DNA from: Erythrobacter donghaensis
GTDB lineage: Bacteria; Pseudomonadota; Alphaproteobacteria; Sphingomonadales; Sphingomonadaceae
Direction of reading: 5' to 3'
Length of the DNA stretch: 64,000 bases
Assembly: GCF_001557325.1 (NCBI RefSeq)
Contig: NZ_LSJS01000302.1
Location: 10,832 to 74,831, forward strand
Positions 55,698 to 64,000 of this stretch are shown here, piece by piece (position 1 is the first letter of the stretch; every line of letters begins with the position of its first letter). Under the pieces are notes generated by a model. That model searched no databases. It worked only from the letters and a program-made list of their open reading frames with translations, and was not told the origin of the DNA. The position numbers and the translations under genes are program-made.

Positions 55698-56444
55698 CTA
55701 GGTGTCATCGCTGAAGCTGTAGGACGGCAGCGAATGGAAGGCCGAGCGCAGGGCATCTCCCCAACCCGATGAAATCGTGTCGAAATATTCATCCTCGGCG
55801 GTGACTCGATGCTCATGCAAAGGTTCGAAGCTGTCCTTCCCGATCACCAGCAGATCGAGCGGCAGACCAACCGAAAGGTTAGCTTTCAGAGTCGAATCGA
55901 AGCTAACCATCATCAGCTTGACCGCGTCCTCGAAGCTCATGTCCTTCTCGTAGCCGCGGATCAGGATCGGGCGGCCGTATTTGGTCTCGCCGATCTGGAA
56001 GAACGGCGTGTCCCAGCTCGCCTCGATGAAGTTGCCTTCGGGATAGATCATGAACAGGCGCGGCTGCATCCCGGCGATCTGCCCGGCGACGATCATCGTC
56101 GCGGTGAAGCGGCCCTTGCCGTCGGGGCCATTGTCCCTCTGCGCCTGTTCGATCGTGGTGCGCAGCAGCCGGCCGATCTCGGTCGCGACCTGGAACATCG
56201 TCGGGCCCTTGATGAGGCAGTTCTCGCGCTCGGAGGGGGCCTTGGTGCGCTCCTCGAGCTGGCTGATCACGGCCTGGGTGGTGGCAAGGTTGCCTGCGGT
56301 CATGACCGCGATGATGCGCTCGCCCGGCACGCTCCAGTGGAACAGCTTGCGGAAGGTCGAAATGTTGTCGACGCCGGAATTGGTGCGCGTGTCGCTCATC
56401 AGGACGAGGCCCTTGTCGAGCACCATGCCAACGCAATAGGTCAT
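55698..56444 (-). CDS. Anbu (ancestral beta-subunit) proteasome-like peptidase
   Basis: Ntn-hydrolase related to the proteasome beta subunit, 248 residues. MTYCVGMVLDKGLVLMSD gives the nucleophile Thr right after the initiator Met (Thr1), Asp17 and Lys near 32, the three catalytic residues of this family. The fold continues through ERIIAVMTAGNLATTQAV, MIYPEGNFIEAS and GLPLDLLVIG. ATG at 56444 follows a purine-rich AAGGATGATGG; the frame is open upstream but starting there would bury Thr1. It is the last gene of a set with transglutaminase, alpha-E protein and ATP-grasp ligase, the standard Anbu company. The substrate and product are unknown. Confidence 0.94.
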   Translation of the reverse strand: MTYCVGMVLDKGLVLMSDTRTNSGVDNISTFRKLFHWSVPGERIIAVMTAGNLATTQAVISQLEERTKAPSERENCLIKGPTMFQVATEIGRLLRTTIEQAQRDNGPDGKGRFTATMIVAGQIAGMQPRLFMIYPEGNFIEASWDTPFFQIGETKYGRPILIRGYEKDMSFEDAVKLMMVSFDSTLKANLSVGLPLDLLVIGKDSFEPLHEHRVTAEDEYFDTISSGWGDALRSAFHSLPSYSFSDDT

Positions 56445-56557
56445 TCCATCATCCTTCCCCTTGGTCGTCCGCATCGACCGCGCCCCGCCCCGCCCTAGCG
56501 CGATGAAGGGACAAGCGCAAAGGGCCCGAGCGCAAGCGCAGTTTGGGGTCTATCGGA

Positions 56558-57421
56558 TTATTGGTTCGACTGGCCTTGCGATTGGCTCTGGCTCTGGCTG
56601 GAGAGCGGCTGCGCCTCGACCGCGACCCCCACGGTGAGCACCTGATCGGACGCGCCGATGCTGATGCCAGTCACCGGCGCGGCGTCGCGATAGTCGCTTC
56701 CGGTGGCGACGCGGACATAGCGCGGATCGGGCGAGATGCCGTTGGAGACGTCGAAACCGACCCAGCCCAGCCCCTCGACATGGGCCTCGGCCCAGGCGTG
56801 GGTTGCCTCCTGCTCGATCCGGTCGTCCATCAGGAGGTAGCCCGAGACATAGCGCGCCGGAACGCCGCTCGCGCGCACGGCGCCGATGAAGATGTGCGCG
56901 TGATCCTGGCACACCCCTGCCCCGTGCCCGACGGCTTCCTCGGCAGTGGTGGCCGAATGGGTGCGGCCGGCTTCATAGACGATCCGCTCGCGGATCAATG
57001 CGGAGAGCGCGTGGAGGAAATCGAGCGGCTTTCTGGTGTCGCTCGCCGGGACATCGCGCAGCAGGCCGCGCAGGCGTGGGCCGGGGCGGGTCAGCGGGGT
57101 CTGGCGCAGGAAGCTCCACAAGGGCAGGTGCCCCGAATGGCGACCGATCACCCCGGCATTGTCCTCGGTCTCGACCACCCCCTCGCAGGTCACCGTCACC
57201 TCGCGCGCGCCGGGCGTGAGGCCGACAAGCGTCACGTGGTTGAAATGCTGGTCGTCATACTGGAGCTCGGCATGGGCGTTTGCGAAGGTCATCCGCCAGT
57301 CGAGGATGCGCTGGCCCTGCGTTTCCTTCGGCGTCAGCCGCAGCCGCTGGAGCGCGTGGATCACCGGCTCGCCGAATGCGTAATGCGTGGTGTGGCGGAC
57401 CTGGAGTTTCAGCTTGCTCAT
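56558..57421 (-). CDS. Transglutaminase-like cysteine peptidase/amidase in the Anbu cluster
   Basis: Protein of 287 residues. The N-terminal bacterial transglutaminase-like domain (LQVRHTTHYAFGEPVIHALQR) leads to the catalytic triad Cys171 (GAGVCQDHAH), His208 (THAWAEAH) and Asp224 (VGFDVSNG). The C-terminus is a Ser-Gln repeat (SSQSQSQSQGQSNQ). ATG at 57421 overlaps the alpha-E stop. This is a normal member of the Anbu gene set, likely removing a peptide or amide modification. Confidence 0.9.
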   Translation of the reverse strand: MSKLKLQVRHTTHYAFGEPVIHALQRLRLTPKETQGQRILDWRMTFANAHAELQYDDQHFNHVTLVGLTPGAREVTVTCEGVVETEDNAGVIGRHSGHLPLWSFLRQTPLTRPGPRLRGLLRDVPASDTRKPLDFLHALSALIRERIVYEAGRTHSATTAEEAVGHGAGVCQDHAHIFIGAVRASGVPARYVSGYLLMDDRIEQEATHAWAEAHVEGLGWVGFDVSNGISPDPRYVRVATGSDYRDAAPVTGISIGASDQVLTVGVAVEAQPLSSQSQSQSQGQSNQ

Positions 57422-58362
57422 GCGTGGAACCGGTAATCCTCGGCGATCGCGCGGGCGATGGCGTTGTTGCGGGCGAGGAAATCGACCAGGAACTCGTGCA
57501 GCCCTTGCTCGAAGATCTGGTCGACGGTGAGGTGGCTGATGCGGGTGTCGGCCTCGCGCATCAGCGCGACCGCGCTGCCCTCCACGCCGTGGGTGCGGGC
57601 GAGCGCGCCGAGGCAATCGCGCAAGGCATTGCGGCAGAAGGCGAGGCTCCGGGGGAAACGGTCGTCGAGCACCACGAACTCGACGATCCCGCGCGCCTCG
57701 ATCTGCCCGGCGTTGAGCCACGAATAGACCCGTGCCCCCGCGACCGAGCGCAGCACCTGTTCCCACTGCCCGGTATCGAGGCTCGATCCGACATAGGAGA
57801 GCGAGGGCAGCAGCAGGAAGTATTTCATGTCGAGGATGCGCGCGGTCGAATCGGCGCGCTCGATGAAGGTGCCCGCGCGGCTGAAATGGTAGCCCTCGTC
57901 GCGCAGGATCGACCCGTCGAAGGCGCCGTGCACCTGCGTGCCTGCGCGCCGGATTGCGGCCAGCACCTCGCCCACCATGGTCTGGCCGACCGGGCGCGCG
58001 AGCAGGCGGTCGATCCGCATCCAGTTCTCGTTCACCGCCTCCCACACGTCGGAGGAGATGTTGATGCGGCTCTCGCGCGCGTTCGAGCGGACGGCGGCGA
58101 ACATGTTGCGGACATTGCCCGGGTTGGAGGGGCCGCGCAGCACGAAGTTCCAGACCGTGGTGCCGTCATAGCTGTCATGCGCGCTCTGGTAGGCGCTCTG
58201 GAGGCCGAGCGTCGCGATCACCGAGCGCCATTCGGCCTCGGCGGTGACGACATCGCGGGTCAGCGCCATGCGCAGCGCCGCCTCGAGCAGGCGCGCGGTG
58301 TTCTCGGCCCGCTCGAGATAGCGGAACATCCAGAACAGGCCGTTTGCGGTTCGCCCCAGCAT
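57418..58362 (-). CDS. Alpha-E domain protein of the Anbu cluster
   Basis: Protein of 314 residues of the all-helical alpha-E family: LGRTANGLFWMFRYLERAENTARLLEAALR near the start, repeated R-E-E/N-A-R type helices, and RPVGQTMVGEVLAAIRRAGTQ. It is always found beside circularly permuted ATP-grasp and transglutaminase genes; it may bridge substrates or form a scaffold. Start ATG 58362 lies one base after the ATP-grasp stop, and its stop overlaps the transglutaminase start. Confidence 0.92.
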   Translation of the reverse strand: MLGRTANGLFWMFRYLERAENTARLLEAALRMALTRDVVTAEAEWRSVIATLGLQSAYQSAHDSYDGTTVWNFVLRGPSNPGNVRNMFAAVRSNARESRINISSDVWEAVNENWMRIDRLLARPVGQTMVGEVLAAIRRAGTQVHGAFDGSILRDEGYHFSRAGTFIERADSTARILDMKYFLLLPSLSYVGSSLDTGQWEQVLRSVAGARVYSWLNAGQIEARGIVEFVVLDDRFPRSLAFCRNALRDCLGALARTHGVEGSAVALMREADTRISHLTVDQIFEQGLHEFLVDFLARNNAIARAIAEDYRFHA

Positions 58363-58363
58363 G

Positions 58364-59794
58364 TCAGTCCTTCAGCACCCAGGTGTCCTTGGTGCCGCCT
58401 CCCTGACTCGAGTTGACCACCAGTGATCCCTTCTTGAGCGCCACCCGCGTGAGCCCGCCCGGGGTAATGTCGATGCCCTCGGGGCTGACCAGCACGAAGG
58501 GCCGCAAGTCGAGGTGCCGGGGCGAGAGGCCCTTGGCGGTGTAGATCGGGCAGGTCGACAGCGCGAGCGTGGGCTGGGCGATGTAATTGTCGGGCTTGGC
58601 GACCAGCTTCTCGCGGAAGGCGGCGATCTCGCGCCTGGAGGAGGTCGGCCCGATCAGCATCCCGTATCCGCCCGATCCGTGGACTTCCTTGACCACCAGC
58701 TCGGCAAGGTTGTCGAGCACATAGGCGAGGCTGTCCTTGTCGGCGCAGCGCCAGGTCTGGACGTTCGGCAGCAGCGGCCGCTCGCCGGTGTAGAATTCGA
58801 CGATCTCGGGCATGAAGGAATAGATCGCCTTGTCGTCGGCGACGCCCGTGCCCGGCGCGTTGGCGATCGTGATCCCGCCCGAGCGGTAGACATCCATGAT
58901 CCCCGGCACGCCCAGCACCGAATCCGGGTTGAAGGTGAGCGGATCGAGGAAGTCGTCATCGACCCGGCGATAGAGCACGTCGATCGGCTTGTAGCCGCGG
59001 GTGGTGCGCATCTGCACCCGCCCCTCGGTGACGCGCAGATCGCTGCCCTCGACCAGCTCGGCGCCCATCTGGTCGGCGAGGAAGGCGTGCTCGAAATAGG
59101 CCGAATTGAAGATGCCGGGGGTGAGCACCGCGACGGTCGGCTTGCCCCCGCCGAAGGCCGGCGGCACGCAGGCGGCAAGGCTCCTCGCAAGGCGGCGCGG
59201 ATAGTTGGAGACGCTCTCCACCCCGATCCGGCTGAACAGATCGGGGAACATCCCCATCATCGTCTCGCGGTTCTCGAGCATGTAGGAGACGCCCGAGGGG
59301 GTCCGCGCGTTGTCTTCCAGCACGAAGAACTCGTCCGGCCCGGTGCGCACCAGATCGATCCCGACGATGTGGGTGTAGATGCCGCCCGGCGGGGTGAAGC
59401 CGACCATGTTGGCGAGCCACGCGTCGTTGCCGCGCAGCAGCCGCTCGGGCAGGCGCCCGGCGCGCACGATCTCCTGCCGGTGATACAAGTCATAGAGGAA
59501 GGAATTGAGCGCCCGCACCCGCTGCTCGATCCCGCGCGACAGCTTGCGCCATTCGCTCGCGGTGATGATGCGCGGCACCATGTCGAAGGGGATCAGGCGT
59601 TCCTCGGCCTCGTTCTCGCCATAGACGTTGAAGGTGATGCCGGTGCGGCGGAAGGTGTCGTCGGCCTCGCGGTTCTTGCGGCGCATCAGTTCGGGCGGCT
59701 GTTCCTCGAACCAGCGGCAATATTCGGCATAGGCGGGCCGCGTGTTGCCTGCCTCGTCGAACATCTCGTCGAAATTCCCGCCCCGCGCCTGCAT
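58364..59794 (-). CDS. Circularly permuted ATP-grasp type 2 ligase of the Anbu cluster
   Basis: Protein of 476 residues of the circularly permuted ATP-grasp family: FNVYGENEAEERLIPFDM, RALNSFLYDLYHRQEIVRAG, VLEDNARTPSGVSYMLENRE, FNSAYFEHAFLADQMGAELVEGSDL, VDDDFLDPL and the phosphate-binding region VVKEVHGSGGYGMLIGP. Such enzymes ligate a carboxylate to an amine using ATP. First gene of ATP-grasp/alpha-E/transglutaminase/Anbu, likely a peptide-making and -cutting set. ATG at 59794. Confidence 0.94.
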   Translation of the reverse strand: MQARGGNFDEMFDEAGNTRPAYAEYCRWFEEQPPELMRRKNREADDTFRRTGITFNVYGENEAEERLIPFDMVPRIITASEWRKLSRGIEQRVRALNSFLYDLYHRQEIVRAGRLPERLLRGNDAWLANMVGFTPPGGIYTHIVGIDLVRTGPDEFFVLEDNARTPSGVSYMLENRETMMGMFPDLFSRIGVESVSNYPRRLARSLAACVPPAFGGGKPTVAVLTPGIFNSAYFEHAFLADQMGAELVEGSDLRVTEGRVQMRTTRGYKPIDVLYRRVDDDFLDPLTFNPDSVLGVPGIMDVYRSGGITIANAPGTGVADDKAIYSFMPEIVEFYTGERPLLPNVQTWRCADKDSLAYVLDNLAELVVKEVHGSGGYGMLIGPTSSRREIAAFREKLVAKPDNYIAQPTLALSTCPIYTAKGLSPRHLDLRPFVLVSPEGIDITPGGLTRVALKKGSLVVNSSQGGGTKDTWVLKD

Positions 59795-60024
59795 CGACCC
59801 CCGCAGAATGACTGAGTTGCGTCACTCTAGCCCGCCTTTCGCAAAAGGAAAGCGGGCGGGGCATTTGACGTAGATCGCAGACAAAAGCGGTGCCTGAAAT
59901 ACAGCTAGCGACCATTAAGCCAACACACTCTCTCGGCTTGCGGGAGAGATACGCAGGCTTGGCAGCTTGCTGCCTAGCCGGAGTTGAGAGGGGGCCAAGC
60001 GCCGTGCCAGCCCCCTTTCCCAAG

Positions 60025-60046
60025 CCTCTCCCTCAAGGGGAGAGGG
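60025..60046. repeat. Short hairpin repeat CCTCTCCC-TCAA-GGGGAGAGG
   Basis: Palindromic element in the 263-bp gap between the ATP-grasp ligase and the alpha/beta hydrolase. Similar purine/pyrimidine palindromes are often dispersed in sphingomonad genomes. Nothing else in that gap is convincing. Confidence 0.4.
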
Positions 60047-60057
60047 CCAAGAGGCGT

Positions 60058-60894
60058 TCACCCCCGCACGCTCTCCAGCTCGGCGAGCAGCGTCGAGATC
60101 ACCTGCGGATCGTAGGTGAAGCCCATGTGGGTGCAGCGCACCGCCACCGCGCGGTCGCGTTCGCCGGGGCGGCCAGCGGCGCAGCGCGGGCCGATGACGC
60201 CGTCACTGGCGCTCCACAGCGCGACCGTCTCGACCGGGGGCTTGACGTGCAATTCGGCGGCGATCGGCGGGGCGTCGACCGAGTGCCCGGTGATGAACTG
60301 GTAGGCGCGCCACACGTTGTTGGCGCGCGGGGAACCGCTGAAAGGCGAGCCCATCGAGATCACCTTGGCGACGCTCCCCGGCTGACGCTTGGCGATCTCG
60401 CGCGCATAAAGCCCGCCGAGGCTCCAGCCGATCAGCACCACCTTGCGCCCGTGGCGCGCGTGAAGTTCGAGCAGGCGCTCCTCGATGGCGTCGAAACGCT
60501 CAGGGTCCGGGCCCCAGTTGCGGCCCAGCCCCCAGCGCTTGGTGATGTGCCCGGCGCTCTCGAGCGCCCGCGCGAGGTAGCGCATCCGCATCGGGTGGGT
60601 GGCGAACCCGGGGAGGATCATCGCCACCTGCGGGTTGTTGGTGGGCGCTATGTCGAGCTTGCGGCGCGGGCGGCGCAGCGGCTCGGCCAGCACCTCGGCC
60701 TCGCCCAGCAGGCGCATCAGGCGCGGCTTGCCGAGCTCGTGCTCCTCGGGGCAGGCCTCGCGCGCCAGTGCGACGCGGCGGGCGAAGAGCGTGGCGCTAT
60801 AGGCCTGCTGCGCCTGCGCCCCGGCAGCCGTCGCCGCCGCCACCAGAGGTGCGGGCAGACGGGGCAGTTCGGGGAGGAAACGCTGCTGGGCCAT
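60058..60894 (-). CDS. Alpha/beta hydrolase
   Basis: Protein of 278 residues. AMILPGFATHPMRMRYLARALESAGH is the oxyanion region, VVLIGWSLGGLYAREIA (nucleophile Ser158) the elbow, and SASDGVIGPRC plus CTHMGFTYDPQV the Asp and His region. An alanine-rich helical N-terminus of about 80 residues precedes the fold. It resembles triacylglycerol-lipase-like hydrolases, but the substrate is unknown. ATG at 60894. Upstream gap to the DUF3617 lipoprotein is about 70 bp. Confidence 0.85.
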   Translation of the reverse strand: MAQQRFLPELPRLPAPLVAAATAAGAQAQQAYSATLFARRVALAREACPEEHELGKPRLMRLLGEAEVLAEPLRRPRRKLDIAPTNNPQVAMILPGFATHPMRMRYLARALESAGHITKRWGLGRNWGPDPERFDAIEERLLELHARHGRKVVLIGWSLGGLYAREIAKRQPGSVAKVISMGSPFSGSPRANNVWRAYQFITGHSVDAPPIAAELHVKPPVETVALWSASDGVIGPRCAAGRPGERDRAVAVRCTHMGFTYDPQVISTLLAELESVRG

Positions 60895-60964
60895 GCCGCA
60901 GACCCAAGCAGGTTCGCGCTGAATGTTCAATTAATTGTAATACACGTAACAATTCCGACATATT

Positions 60965-61513
60965 TCACTTGACCGATGATTTCGCAGGACAATCCCCGAT
61001 CCGCTCGTGCTTGATCGTCGCGCTCATCGTGCCCTGCCCGGTGCCCTCGAACGTGAGCGCCGTGGTCGCGGTGAGCTCCGCGCCGGTGCTCCGGATGGTG
61101 CCGGAAAGGCTCGTGCGCGTGGCGCGGCCTTGTGCATTGCACACCAGCACCGCGTCGAGCTTGCCGCCCGCGAGCGCGAAGGTCTCGTAGGCGCATTCGC
61201 CGTTCTGGCCCTGCTTGACCATTTCCTCGAAACCCTTGTCGACCTCCTCGGCGGTGAGACAATCCTCGGCGGTGGTGACGAGGCCGGCGCCGTGATCCTC
61301 CATTCCGGGCGGCATGCCGGGGATGTCGAGCCCGGTCATCGTGATGGTGGTCTTGTAGAGGCCGGGTTCGGGCTTCATCCCTTCGGCCTTGGCCTGCTTC
61401 GCCGCCTCGCCGATGCTGACCTTGCCGTCCCCGTCGGCGTCGGCATCGCCCCCGCCCGAACAGCCGCCAAGCAGGGCTGCGGCGGCAAGCGCGGTCACAC
61501 AAATGGCTTTCAT
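60965..61513 (-). CDS. DUF3617 family lipoprotein
   Basis: Protein of 182 residues with lipobox ALLGGCSGG (Cys at about 18), then [11 protein letters not shown], which resembles an EF-hand-like calcium loop, and the DUF3617 core [38 protein letters not shown] and [19 protein letters not shown]. The cysteines probably form disulphides. A family typical of sphingomonads and of unknown role; periplasmic location is expected. ATG at 61513. Confidence 0.83.
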   Translation of the reverse strand: MKAICVTALAAAALLGGCSGGGDADADGDGKVSIGEAAKQAKAEGMKPEPGLYKTTITMTGLDIPGMPPGMEDHGAGLVTTAEDCLTAEEVDKGFEEMVKQGQNGECAYETFALAGGKLDAVLVCNAQGRATRTSLSGTIRSTGAELTATTALTFEGTGQGTMSATIKHERIGDCPAKSSVK

Positions 61514-61636
61514 GTCGGCTCTCCTGTGGCTGTGCGTGCGAGCATAACCCCGATTGCGGCAAAGCGTGCCATGAAAAGCGTGCCCGCAGCCCACGCCGCC
61601 TTGCACGTGCCCGCTTTGTTCCCCATACACAGCCCC

Positions 61637-63832
<2,196 letters not shown>

Positions 63833-63918
63833 GCCGCCAAGGCGGGGCACCGCGACAATTCGCTTGCCTTGCCTTTGCCGAAATGATTTCTGACCGCTGC
63901 AGAAACAGGGGTCGATAC

Positions 63919-64000
63919 ATGTCACGATTCAAATACCTAATTGCATTCTCCGCACTCGCCACGCTGACCGGTTGCGGGGGAGGCGGAAGCTCTGGTGGGG
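63919..64000 (+). CDS. N-terminus of a lipoprotein, partial at window edge
   Basis: ATG at 63919 opens a signal peptide (MSRFKYLIAFSALATLTGC) with lipobox LTGC, then a Gly/Ser-rich start (GGGGSSGG). The remainder lies beyond the window. Codon use is a little AT-richer than uvrB. The poly-Gly stretch after the lipid Cys is common in outer-membrane lipoproteins carrying beta-barrel or transferrin-binding-like domains, but nothing further can be said. Confidence 0.7.
   Translation, partial: MSRFKYLIAFSALATLTGCGGGGSSGG

Overview
The window is GC-rich chromosomal DNA from an alphaproteobacterium, most likely Sphingomonadales and probably Erythrobacteraceae (Erythrobacter/Porphyrobacter type). Pointers are a DUF1153/SciP-like regulator, an HdaA-type DnaA paralogue, a circularly permuted two-piece tmRNA, dense housekeeping gene packing with 4-bp stop/start overlaps, and a large TonB-dependent receptor. 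The genus is inference; the class is well supported. No rRNA, tRNA, CRISPR array, insertion sequence or prophage was seen.

Layout. 1-7.1 kb: end of a membrane glycosyltransferase-like protein, a secreted S9 prolyl oligopeptidase, a DUF1153 regulator, a minus-strand glmU operon, gph and an SDR dehydrogenase behind a palindromic operator-like site. 7.1-7.9 kb: a non-coding stretch with dispersed palindromes and a lower-GC orphan gene. 8-17.7 kb: cysE/DUF2794, hdaA with a DUF2066-like gene, purM, an unusual purN-YjbR fusion, a sulfotransferase, ndk, a lipoprotein, and pepA-DUF2256-holC. 17.8-23.6 kb: the outer-membrane/rRNA maturation string lptD-surA-pdxA-rsmA. 23.6-30.5 kb: an orphan membrane protein, malate synthase G, and an arginine succinyltransferase operon (M20 hydrolase-astA-astB).

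30.5-36.6 kb: a GNAT acetyltransferase, the split tmRNA gene (tag ANDNEALALAA, minus strand), mscL, lemA with two TPM-domain genes, a Nudix hydrolase, an SDR, and a compact minus-strand unit of two tandem paralogous 37-residue membrane proteins plus pspC, preceded by a sequence very close to a sigma-54 -24/-12 promoter. 36.7-46 kb: recF, a tesA/ybbA/ybbP-like esterase/ABC set, two membrane-protein genes and a TonB-dependent receptor. 46-54.8 kb: two uncharacterised envelope proteins, typA, an acyltransferase-3/SGNH protein, a putP-like symporter, a VOC protein and an extensin-family lipoprotein.

54.9-64 kb: a LuxR/FixJ-type regulator with a degenerate receiver next to a full Anbu cluster (proteasome-like Anbu peptidase, transglutaminase, alpha-E protein, circularly permuted ATP-grasp ligase), then an alpha/beta hydrolase, a DUF3617 lipoprotein, uvrB and the start of another lipoprotein.

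The most interesting items are the sigma-54-like promoter with twin small proteins and pspC, the split tmRNA, the Anbu cluster beside a phosphorylation-site-lacking regulator, the PurN-YjbR fusion, and an M20 hydrolase that may supply the AstE step. All functional statements rest on sequence reading only; no database search was run.
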